This document shows, in pieces, positions 17,850 to 25,145 of a DNA stretch of 64,000 nucleotides; the first letter of the stretch is position 1, and each line of letters opens with the position of its first letter. The translations under genes were made by a program, and so were the position numbers. A model generated the notes under the pieces. That model was given only the letters and a program-made list of their open reading frames with translations, had not been told where the DNA came from and ran no database searches. The stretch is from Hymenobacter fodinae (GTDB lineage Bacteria; Bacteroidota; Bacteroidia; Cytophagales; Hymenobacteraceae). Location: assembly GCF_004745825.1 (NCBI RefSeq), contig NZ_SRLA01000002.1, positions 1,302,001-1,366,000 on the forward strand. Direction: 5' to 3'.

Positions 17850-18473
17850 GTGAAAAAAATTCAGCTCGAAATTCTGGGCCTCTCGTCCAGCCAGTCGCAG
17901 TCTGGCTCATTTGCCCTTATTTTGGGCGAGAAGACTGGCAACCGACGCCTGCCAATTATCATTGGCATGTTTGAGGCGCAGAGTATTGCCATTCAGATAG
18001 AGAAAATCAACCCAAACCGCCCGCTCACCCACGACCTGTTCAAATCTTTTGCTGAGCAAGTGCACGTGGTGGTGCTGGAGGTTCTGATTTCCGACCTAAA
18101 AGAAGGAGTGTTCTACTCAAAAATTGTGTGCTCAGATGGGGCCACAACGTTTGAGTTAGACTCGCGGCCTTCTGATGCCATTGCCATCGGCCTTCGTTTC
18201 GGTGTGCCCATCTACACGGTAGAAAGCGTGCTGAGCGAAGCCGGCATTATCCTCTCCGACCTCGACGAAAACGCCGACGAGGATACCGATGATGAGGATG
18301 AAGATGACGACGATACGCCGGGCACGCCAACGGCTCCACCAGCGGAACAGCGCGAGCCTAGCGGACAAGTCTCCCTGGATGAGCTAACCAAAATGCTGGC
18401 CCAGGCTCTGGAAAAAGAAGATTACGAAAAGGCTGCCAAAATCCGCGACGAGCTAAACAAGCGTAACGGGTAA
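17850..18473 (+). CDS. Bifunctional nuclease family protein (DUF151) with C-terminal UVR motif
   Basis: The protein has 207 residues and starts with GTG at 17850, just before KKIQLEILGLSSSQSQSGSFALILGE, the normal start of this family. The DUF151 domain (about 1-135) includes RRLPIIIGMFEAQSIAI, RPLTHDLF and SRPSDAIAIGLRFGVPIY. Next comes a highly acidic, flexible stretch (Glu/Asp-rich, about 140-155), then a UvrB/UvrC-like motif near the end (LDELTKMLAQALEKEDYEKAAKIRDELNKR). Characterised relatives in plants have DNase and RNase activity. The UVR motif mediates protein contacts in UvrB/UvrC and Clp-associated proteins, suggesting partner binding here. Confidence 0.87.
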   Translation: MKKIQLEILGLSSSQSQSGSFALILGEKTGNRRLPIIIGMFEAQSIAIQIEKINPNRPLTHDLFKSFAEQVHVVVLEVLISDLKEGVFYSKIVCSDGATTFELDSRPSDAIAIGLRFGVPIYTVESVLSEAGIILSDLDENADEDTDDEDEDDDDTPGTPTAPPAEQREPSGQVSLDELTKMLAQALEKEDYEKAAKIRDELNKRNG

Positions 18474-18480
18474 GGCACTA

Positions 18481-18537
18481 GGCCTAGCAACAGAAACGGC
18501 TTCTCTGCACAAGGGAAGCCGTTTCTGTTGCTAGGCC
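18481..18537. terminator. Long hairpin terminator after the DUF151 gene
   Basis: A perfect 23-bp stem (18481-18503 with 18515-18537) with an 11-nt loop lies 8 bp after the stop codon. There is no strong T run. Both ends carry the GGCCTAG motif. Confidence 0.7.
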
Positions 18538-18602
18538 ACTCCGGCATAGACTATGCTGCCGGGTTGTTGTTACTTTGCCGCTTACCTACCTCATTCCTTT
18601 GT

Positions 18603-19154
18603 ATGGAACCAACTGCTGCCCCCGACCTGCGCTTTCCCATTGGCCACCCTGTTCTGCCGGATGAGCCACTGGATAGGGGAGCTCATACTGCCTACATCGC
18701 CCAAATTGCTCTGCTGCCCGACCAGGTGCGGGCCGCTGTAACGGGTCTTACGCCGGCTCAGCTAGATACGCCCTACCGGCCCGGCGGCTGGACGGTACGT
18801 CAGGTAATCCATCATTTGCCTGATTCGCACATGAACAGCTATACCCGCTTCAAGCTAGCTTTGACGGAGGAAGTGCCTACCATTTGCCCTTACGAGGAGC
18901 AGTTGTGGGCCGAACTGCCCGACAGCCAAGCCACGCCCGTAGCTGTGTCGCTGGCGCTATTAGAGGCCCTGCACATCCGCTGGACCTTTTTGCTGCGCAA
19001 CCTCACCGATGCCCAATGGCAACGCACGTTCTATCACCCCGGCTCTAAGCGCACCTTCACGCTCGATCAAGCGCTGGTGCTGTACGCTTGGCACGGCCGG
19101 CACCACTTGGCTCATATTGGCAACCTAGTGCACCGGGAAGGGTGGCGTCGGTAA
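18603..19154 (+). CDS. DinB/YfiT-family putative metal-dependent transferase
   Basis: The protein has 183 residues from the ATG at 18603; TTACTTTG at 18570-18577 is a near-match to the -7 promoter element and argues against starts upstream. It begins LRFPIGHPVLPDEPL and contains YRPGGWTVRQVIHHLPDSHMNSY and AWHGRHHLAHI, providing the three histidines (HH...H...HxxHH type) that bind a metal in DinB-fold proteins. Family relatives such as YfiT/BstA in Bacillus conjugate low-molecular-weight thiols to electrophiles, so thiol-dependent detoxification is plausible. The actual substrate is unknown. Confidence 0.85.
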   Translation: MEPTAAPDLRFPIGHPVLPDEPLDRGAHTAYIAQIALLPDQVRAAVTGLTPAQLDTPYRPGGWTVRQVIHHLPDSHMNSYTRFKLALTEEVPTICPYEEQLWAELPDSQATPVAVSLALLEALHIRWTFLLRNLTDAQWQRTFYHPGSKRTFTLDQALVLYAWHGRHHLAHIGNLVHREGWRR

Positions 19155-19182
19155 CGGCTTGGGGAAACCCAACTCGTCATAT

Positions 19183-19226
19183 AAACACTAAGCCCGGTCT
19201 ACTGCAGTGGACCGGGCTTAGTGTTT
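19183..19226. terminator. Bidirectional intrinsic terminator
   Basis: A 17-bp perfect stem (19183-19199 with 19210-19226) lies between the convergent YfiT-like gene and the Mla-type ATPase gene. A-rich and T-rich ends suit both directions. Confidence 0.8.
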
Positions 19227-19243
19227 GTAGAAGCAACTTTAAC

Positions 19244-20053
19244 TTAAATATTAATGGCTTCGTCGGTGGTAGCGGCCGCTAGGCCACCATCGGTTTCGTC
19301 ATCTACCTTCTTGGCGGCGCGCACGAGGCTGCTGCTGAAGATGAACTCTTTGAGCTCGGGCACCTGAGCGTTCAGGATTTCGTCCTTGTTGCCGTCCCAG
19401 AGCTTTTGCCCTTTGTAGAGGAAGATGATATGGTCACCGATTTCTACTACCGAGTTCATGTCGTGCGTCACTACCACGGTCGTGATACCATACTCGTGCG
19501 TGATTTCGTGAATCAGTTCATCAATCTTGATGCTAGTAAGGGGGTCGAGGCCGGAGTTAGGCTCGTCGCAGAAGAGGTAGGTACAGTTGGGGGCAATGGC
19601 CCGGGCAATACCTACCCGCTTCTTCATACCTCCTGATATTTCAGAGGGCATCTTATTTCCAGCGTTTTCTAGCCCCACGCGCTTCAGGCAAAACTCCACC
19701 CGGTCGAGGCGCTCCTCGCGGCTCATTTCAGTCATGAGCATCTTCAGTGGAAATTCCACGTTTTCGGCCACAGTCATGGAGTCGAACAAGGCCGAGCCCT
19801 GGAATAGCATCCCAATTTTGCGGCGTATTTCCTGCTTAATGTCCACCTTATTATTCGTGAACACGGTGCCATCGAAGGTGATGCTACCAATATCAGGCTT
19901 CATCAGGCCCACAATGCACTGCAGTAGCACCGATTTGCCGGTGCCAGAACCGCCTAGCAGCAAGTTGCACTTCCCGGTTTCAAAGGTGCAGTTGATACCA
20001 CGAAGCACTTGGTTGCCATCGAAGGATTTCTGAACGTTATGTACTTCAATCAT
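19244..20053 (-). CDS. ABC transporter ATPase, MlaF-like
   Basis: The 269-residue cytoplasmic ATPase carries Walker A GGSGTGKS, signature SGGMKKRVGIARAI, Walker B TYLFCDEPNSGLDP and switch histidine VVVTHDMNSV. The SGGMKKR signature and GLDP-LTS extension match the MlaF/MceG branch that energises lipid (phospholipid) traffic across the envelope in proteins with an MlaE permease. The permease gene lies immediately upstream, 76 bp away. No MlaD-type (MCE) substrate-binding gene is next to the pair in this window. Confidence 0.9.
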   Translation of the reverse strand: MIEVHNVQKSFDGNQVLRGINCTFETGKCNLLLGGSGTGKSVLLQCIVGLMKPDIGSITFDGTVFTNNKVDIKQEIRRKIGMLFQGSALFDSMTVAENVEFPLKMLMTEMSREERLDRVEFCLKRVGLENAGNKMPSEISGGMKKRVGIARAIAPNCTYLFCDEPNSGLDPLTSIKIDELIHEITHEYGITTVVVTHDMNSVVEIGDHIIFLYKGQKLWDGNKDEILNAQVPELKEFIFSSSLVRAAKKVDDETDGGLAAATTDEAINI

Positions 20054-20129
20054 GAGTCGGAGCTTGGAAGGGTAGGGGCTTGGGGTGTGGAGGATTAGCT
20101 GACGAAAAGCCCAAGTCCCTGAAAACCAA

Positions 20130-20861
20130 TTAGAGCAGAATGGCAGCCAGCGCGAAGTCGGCTACTAGAATAGCAATGATGGAGTTGTTTACTGCGTCGG
20201 TGCTGGCGGCGCCCACTTCCAGTGCCCCACCTGAAGTGAAGAAGCCTTTGAAAGCTGAAATAGCTGACACCAAAAAGGCAAACACCACCGATTTGATGAG
20301 TGCAAACACGATGTTGTACGGCACAAAATCGGTACGAATGCCCTCAATATACTCCTGAGCCGACAATGCACCCGTGAGAGAACCAGCCAAGTAGCCCCCG
20401 ATAATTGAAAGCGACATGGCCAGAATTACTAGCAGCGGGAACATGAGCATAGCAGCTACGATGCGGGGCAGCACTAAATAAGAGGCCGAGTTAATACCCA
20501 TTACCTCTAGGGCTGAAACCTGCTCCGTGATGCGCATAGTGCCTAGGCCACCCGCAATGCTCGAGCCCACCTTGCCGGCCAGCACAATACTGGTAATGGT
20601 AGGTGCTAGCTCCAGAATGGTCATCTCGCGCACCATGTAGCCAATAGTGCTCTTCGGGATGAGGGGGTTGACCAGGTTATAGGCAATCTGAACGCAGGTT
20701 ACTGCGCCGATGAAGGCCGAAACAATAGATACAATGAAAATGGAATTGACCCCGATGATGATGCACTCATCAACGGTACGGCTCCAGAGGACGGCAAAAC
20801 GCTCTTTGCGGAAGAGCATGCTTTGAATGAAGAGCAGAAATTCGCCAAATGACTTGACCAT
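20130..20861 (-). CDS. MlaE-family ABC transporter permease
   Basis: The 243-residue inner-membrane permease has about five to six hydrophobic segments. The family signature region is present: ELAPTITSIVLAGKVGSSIAGGLGTMRITEQVSALEVMGINS, followed by LVLPRIVAAMLMFPLL. Start 20861 (MVKSFGEFLLF) was chosen because upstream alternatives (20945) add a non-conserved stretch reaching almost to the divergent SDR gene. It forms a lipid transporter with the MlaF-like ATPase. Direction of transport cannot be deduced. Confidence 0.88.
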   Translation of the reverse strand: MVKSFGEFLLFIQSMLFRKERFAVLWSRTVDECIIIGVNSIFIVSIVSAFIGAVTCVQIAYNLVNPLIPKSTIGYMVREMTILELAPTITSIVLAGKVGSSIAGGLGTMRITEQVSALEVMGINSASYLVLPRIVAAMLMFPLLVILAMSLSIIGGYLAGSLTGALSAQEYIEGIRTDFVPYNIVFALIKSVVFAFLVSAISAFKGFFTSGGALEVGAASTDAVNNSIIAILVADFALAAILL

Positions 20862-20976
20862 AAAAGCGGCAGAGAAGAAGGAAAAGCGAGTACTTGCAGG
20901 CGGGTAGGCCACTTGCTGCGGTACAGCAGCGCTTGCCCGCTTCACTTACGTAAAAACAGTTTCAGCAATCAAAGGA

Positions 20977-21693
20977 ATGCAAAAAAATATCGTGGTGATT
21001 ACCGGCGGCACCAAAGGAATAGGGCGGGCCCTGGTACTCAGGTTTCTGCGCGCTGGTTACCCCGTAGCCACCTGTGCCCGTTCGGCCGCCGACCTGGGCG
21101 CGCTGCAAACCGCCGTTACCACCGAGCTGCCTACGGCGAAGTTGCACACCTGCGCGGCCGACCTAAGCCAGCAGAGCGAAACCCGCCGCTTCACCGAGTT
21201 TGTGAGTGGCCTAGGCCAAGCGGTAGAAGTGGTCATCAACAACACTGGTTCCTTTGTGCCGGGTCGCTTACAGGATGAGCCCGCCGATGGCTCGCAGCTG
21301 CGCCACATGCTGGATGTAAACCTGCTTAGCGCTTACGATGTTACGCTGGCTCTGCTGCCCGGCCTGATTGCTCGCCGCAGCGGGCATATTTTCAACATTT
21401 GTTCCACGGCCAGCCTCATGGCTTACCCCAATGGTGGCTCCTACGGCATTGCTAAGTTTGCCTTGCTGGGCATGACCAAAAACCTGCGCGAGGAGCTGAA
21501 GCAGCACAACATTCGGGTGACGGCCGTGCTGCCGGGTGCCACGCTCACGGCCAGCTGGGAGGGAGTAGATCTGCCGGCTGAGCGGTTCATTAAGGCCGAG
21601 GATGTGGCCGATGCCATTTTCAGCACCTTCAGTCTTTCTCCCCAGGCGGTGGTGGAAGAGTTACTGATTCGCCCGCAGCTAGGCGACTTGTAG
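20977..21693 (+). CDS. Short-chain dehydrogenase/reductase
   Basis: The 238-residue Rossmann-fold oxidoreductase has the cofactor motif TGGTKGIG (residues about 8-15), the structural NNTG motif and an active site comprising the serine in CSTAS and the Y-x3-K pair in SYGIAKFAL. R-x-A-A-D-style residues after the second strand (CARSAADL) favour NADP(H). It diverges from the MlaE gene. The substrate is unknown. A second SDR follows at 22583, separated by a lipoprotein gene on the other strand. Confidence 0.88.
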   Translation: MQKNIVVITGGTKGIGRALVLRFLRAGYPVATCARSAADLGALQTAVTTELPTAKLHTCAADLSQQSETRRFTEFVSGLGQAVEVVINNTGSFVPGRLQDEPADGSQLRHMLDVNLLSAYDVTLALLPGLIARRSGHIFNICSTASLMAYPNGGSYGIAKFALLGMTKNLREELKQHNIRVTAVLPGATLTASWEGVDLPAERFIKAEDVADAIFSTFSLSPQAVVEELLIRPQLGDL

Positions 21694-21787
21694 GCCACTA
21701 GAGTAAACGGCAAGTTCACAATGCCACCATATGTGCCCGACCGTCTGACTGCATCAGTAATCGGCAACTACTGCTGATGTTGTGGGC

Positions 21788-22570
21788 CTACTCTCGCACC
21801 AGCTTGCCCTTGCCCGTAATCTGCAAACTGGCGCTGCTGGCCGGAATGCCGCTGTAGAAGATAGTGCCGGTGCCCGCGTGCGTGCCTACTAGTGACTCTG
21901 TAGCGGTGAAATGCCCGTCGCCATTGGTAGATGCATTACCGCGCAGATAGATACGGCTGGCGGGTAGGCCAGTGGCATAGGTGCTGCCGTTGCCCCCAAT
22001 GGTTAAGTGCAGCTCTTGCGTGCGGCCGGCCAAATGAATGTCGCCCAGTTCGTACTGGTCCATGTTCAAGTACTGGCTTTGCAGGTTGAGATGGTAGTCG
22101 CCGGAGCCAATGAGGTGGGCGAAGAGTGTGTCGGCCCGGAATGTGCCTGTGGTGCGAATATCAGACTGGCCGCGCAGGAATATGTCGTGGATGCGGGGGG
22201 TGTGCAGCGTCACCTCGCGGGGCGTGTTATAGCGGCGCACCCAGTTGCAACGGCTGGTATTACGGATGACTAGTTGATTGCCTGTGACTTCCAAACGGAT
22301 ATCCTCCTGCAGATTCTTGCCTGCCCGCACCTCAGCATACGTTTCAGTGTCCTGCACCAGCGTAACGGTAATGTTGTCGTAGGTGGTGAGCACTCGGAAG
22401 GGAGCGAGGGCGCGACGCTCCGTGACAATATTGCCCGTACTGGTAAAGCAGCCGGCTTCGTTTTCTTTGCTGCACGAGACGAAGCTGCCGAAAGCCGCTA
22501 CTCCTAGCGCAGTTACACGTAAAAGCCGACGGAGGGCACTAACTTGCGGCCCTATTTCACACCAAGACAT
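21788..22570 (-). CDS. DUF2807 (GIN-domain) lipoprotein
   Basis: The 260-residue protein has an N-terminal RR-containing signal and lipobox SFVSC (cysteine about residue 33). The remainder is a repetitive beta-helix-like head domain: RALAPFRVLTTYDNITVTLVQDTETYAEV opens it, and later rungs include VTGNQLVIRN, PRIHDIFLRGQSDI, LIGSGDYHLNLQSQ, LGDIHLAGRTQELHLTIGGNG and SASLQITGKGKLV. These are the hallmarks of the DUF2807 head-domain family, common in Bacteroidota; the role is uncertain. The only good ATG (22570) lies 12 bp from the start codon of the divergent SDR gene, so the two genes must share very little promoter space. Confidence 0.82.
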   Translation of the reverse strand: MSWCEIGPQVSALRRLLRVTALGVAAFGSFVSCSKENEAGCFTSTGNIVTERRALAPFRVLTTYDNITVTLVQDTETYAEVRAGKNLQEDIRLEVTGNQLVIRNTSRCNWVRRYNTPREVTLHTPRIHDIFLRGQSDIRTTGTFRADTLFAHLIGSGDYHLNLQSQYLNMDQYELGDIHLAGRTQELHLTIGGNGSTYATGLPASRIYLRGNASTNGDGHFTATESLVGTHAGTGTIFYSGIPASSASLQITGKGKLVRE

Positions 22571-22582
22571 ATACCCGAAACG

Positions 22583-23275
22583 ATGGACCTAAGCGGCAAG
22601 GTAGCCATTATCACAGGCGTCAGCAAAGGAATTGGGCGGGCTACCGCCGAGGCATTGTTAGCCAAAGGAGCCATTGTAGCGGGCTGGGGCCGAACGGCAC
22701 CGGAGGGCTTGGATCATGAGCGCTTCCAGTTTTTCGAGTGCGACATCCGCAACGAAATAGCCGTGCAGGAGGCATACACCAACACCCAGCGGGAGCTAGG
22801 CCTGGAAGTTCAGGTACTGGTAAATAACGCTGGCCTAGGCCACTTCGGCCCCGTGGATGGTTTCTCCTCCGATAACTGGCACGAAATGTTTGACACCAAC
22901 GTGCATGGCGTATTCTACTGCACAAAGGCGGTGTTGCCGCAGATGAAAAAGCAGAAGCTAGGCCACATCATCAACGTAGCTTCTCTGGCCGGTACGGCGG
23001 GCACCGCCAACTTGGCCGGATATTGCGCCACAAAGTATGCCATCCGAGGCTTTTCTGACGCGCTGTTTAAGGAAGTACGCCCCGACGGCGTACGCGTGAC
23101 ATGCGTTATGCCCGGCTCCGTGGAAACGAACTTCAACGGCGCTACCCCCGGCCAAGAGCCCGACCCGCACAAGATGCAACCCGAGGATATTGCCGCCGCC
23201 ATTGTGCACGCGCTGGAGGCCCCGCAAACCGTTATGATTTCGGAACTGCAAATGCGCCCCACCCAGCCTAAGTAG
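22583..23275 (+). CDS. Short-chain dehydrogenase/reductase
   Basis: The 230-residue protein starts at the ATG 22583 (MDLSGKVAIITG), since the upstream in-frame ATG would overlap the divergent lipoprotein gene. It has the TGVSKGIG cofactor motif, NNAG, the catalytic serine in VASLAG and YCATK (Tyr/Lys pair). It is related to but distinct from the SDR at 20977. The substrate is unknown. The gliding ABC genes follow 82 bp downstream on the same strand. Confidence 0.9.
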   Translation: MDLSGKVAIITGVSKGIGRATAEALLAKGAIVAGWGRTAPEGLDHERFQFFECDIRNEIAVQEAYTNTQRELGLEVQVLVNNAGLGHFGPVDGFSSDNWHEMFDTNVHGVFYCTKAVLPQMKKQKLGHIINVASLAGTAGTANLAGYCATKYAIRGFSDALFKEVRPDGVRVTCVMPGSVETNFNGATPGQEPDPHKMQPEDIAAAIVHALEAPQTVMISELQMRPTQPK

Positions 23276-23357
23276 TAGTTGATTGCTGGTTGACAGAATC
23301 TTGCTGCAACTATGTTCCACAATTAACTACTGACAACCAGCCACCAATACACAGCAC

Positions 23358-24266
23358 ATGGTAGAAGTACAACAACTGACCAAGACCTTCGGCGCCCAGG
23401 CGGCGGTGAACAACATCAGCTTCACGGCGGGTAAAGGCGAGATTCTGGGTTTTCTGGGGCCGAACGGGGCGGGTAAGTCCACCACCATGAAGATTGCTAC
23501 GGGTTATTTGCCGCCCTCGGCAGGTACGGTGGTGGTAGATGGCTACGACGTGCAGATGGCTCCGCTGGAGGTGCGCCGCCGCGTGGGCTACCTGCCTGAG
23601 CACAACCCGCTTTACCTGGATATGTATGTGCACGAGTACCTGGAGTTTATTGGCTCAGTGCACGGCCTGAAGGGTAGCCACCTGCGCCAGCGGGCCAGCC
23701 AAATGGTAGACCGCGTAGGCCTAGGCCGCGAGCAGAACAAGCAAATTGGGGCGCTTTCGAAAGGGTACCGCCAGCGCGTAGGCCTAGCGCAGGCCCTCAT
23801 CCACGACCCTGGTGTACTTATCCTCGATGAGCCGACCACTGGCCTAGACCCCAACCAAATTGGCGAAATTCGCACCCTAATCCGGGAGCTAGGCCAAGAT
23901 AAGACGGTAATCTTCTCCACCCATATTCTGCCCGAAGTGGCTGCCTTGTGCAGCCGGGCCGTTATCATCAACCGCGGTCAGCTGGTAGCCGACTCACCCG
24001 TGTCGGAGCTGGGTGCCAAGGCGGCCGGCGAGACCATCATCCGGGCCGAGTTTGAGCAGCCCATTACTATTGAGCCCTTGTTGGCACTGCCGGGCATCAA
24101 TCGGGTGGAGCAGGAGAGTGGTAATACGTACCGCATTCGGGCTGCCGCGGGCTCCGACCAACGCGGCGCTATTTCACGCTTGGCAGCTCAGCAAGGCTGG
24201 GTGCTCCTTGGTCTTCGGCAGGAAGAGCAATCATTGGAGCAGGTTTTCCAAACCCTGACTAAGTGA
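23358..24266 (+). CDS. gldA: Gliding motility ABC transporter ATPase GldA
   Basis: The 302-residue cytoplasmic ATPase has Walker A GPNGAGKS, signature LSKGYRQRVGLAQAL, Walker B LILDEPTTGLDPNQ and switch histidine FSTHILPEV. The C-terminal ~70 residues form the extra domain typical of GldA. Identity is supported by the following permease (gldF) and gldG genes in the conserved order. In Flavobacterium this GldA-GldF-GldG transporter is needed for gliding, though its cargo is unknown and the role in other species may differ. Confidence 0.92.
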   Translation: MVEVQQLTKTFGAQAAVNNISFTAGKGEILGFLGPNGAGKSTTMKIATGYLPPSAGTVVVDGYDVQMAPLEVRRRVGYLPEHNPLYLDMYVHEYLEFIGSVHGLKGSHLRQRASQMVDRVGLGREQNKQIGALSKGYRQRVGLAQALIHDPGVLILDEPTTGLDPNQIGEIRTLIRELGQDKTVIFSTHILPEVAALCSRAVIINRGQLVADSPVSELGAKAAGETIIRAEFEQPITIEPLLALPGINRVEQESGNTYRIRAAAGSDQRGAISRLAAQQGWVLLGLRQEEQSLEQVFQTLTK

Positions 24267-24347
24267 TTAATGCTCCCCACCAGTCCGTTGGGTCTAGCTT
24301 ACTGAGGCTTGACCAACCTAACCATTTAACCAGCACATCACTCCTAG

Positions 24348-25073
24348 ATGTACGCCATACTTCGCAAAGAATTTAATGCCTTCCTCAGCTCCCCGGTGGC
24401 CTACGTGGTAATTGGGGTGTTTTTGGTAGCTACGGGTCTGTTCGTGTGGGTTTTCCCCGACAGCAGTGTGCTTGACTACGGCTATGCTGATCTGCAAACG
24501 CTGTTCAACATGGCTCCCTGGATCTTCCTGTTCCTGATTCCGGCCATTACCATGCGCACCTTCGCCGAGGAAAAGAAGGCCGGCACCATTGAGCTGCTGC
24601 TAACCCGTCCGCTGACTGATAGCCAGATTATAGGAGGGAAGTACTTGGCGTGCTTGCTCCTTGCATTGCTGGCTCTGGTACCAACGCTGCTCTACTATTA
24701 TTCCGTGTATCAACTGGGCGCGCCCAAAGGCAATATCGATTCGGCCGCGACAGTGGGTTCTTACCTAGGCCTAGCGCTGCTGGCGGCGGTGTTTGCCGCC
24801 ATTGGCATCTTCGCTAGCGCCATCACCCGCGACCAGATCATTGCCTTTCTGGTGGCTGTGGTGGGGTGCTTCCTGGTATACTCGGGGTTTGATTCGTTGG
24901 CCTCGGTATTTGATGGGGCGCCTGCCTATTACATCAGCCAGCTTGGCATTGCCGCCCACTACCGCGACCTAAGCAAAGGCCTTATTGATTCCCGCGACCT
25001 ATTATACTTCTTTAGTCTGATTGCCTGCCTACTGCTGGGCACGCGGCTAGTGCTGCAAAGCCGCAACTGGTAA
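24348..25073 (+). CDS. gldF: Gliding motility ABC transporter permease GldF
   Basis: The 241-residue membrane protein begins MYAILRKEFNAFLSSPVAYVVIGVFLV and has six hydrophobic segments of the ABC-2 permease type. It contains RTFAEEKKAGTIELLLTRPLTDSQIIGGKYLA, the conserved cytoplasmic motif of GldF/NosY-like permeases. It lies 81 bp after gldA and 72 bp before gldG, so it is probably co-transcribed with them. Confidence 0.93.
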   Translation: MYAILRKEFNAFLSSPVAYVVIGVFLVATGLFVWVFPDSSVLDYGYADLQTLFNMAPWIFLFLIPAITMRTFAEEKKAGTIELLLTRPLTDSQIIGGKYLACLLLALLALVPTLLYYYSVYQLGAPKGNIDSAATVGSYLGLALLAAVFAAIGIFASAITRDQIIAFLVAVVGCFLVYSGFDSLASVFDGAPAYYISQLGIAAHYRDLSKGLIDSRDLLYFFSLIACLLLGTRLVLQSRNW

Positions 25074-25097
25074 TCTGTTCTACTATACCTAGTTCCA

Positions 25098-25115
25098 CCT
25101 CCTCCGCTGAGGAGG
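25098..25115. repeat. Small CCTCCTC/GAGGAGG hairpin between gldF and gldG
   Basis: A perfect 7-bp stem (25098-25104 with 25109-25115) with a CGCT loop. A related CCCCTCCTC...GGAGGGG pair occurs after araD at 61409-61447, suggesting a small intergenic repeat family. Confidence 0.45.
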
Positions 25116-25145
25116 GGAGCTTCGCTTCAATCCATCTGCCACTCT

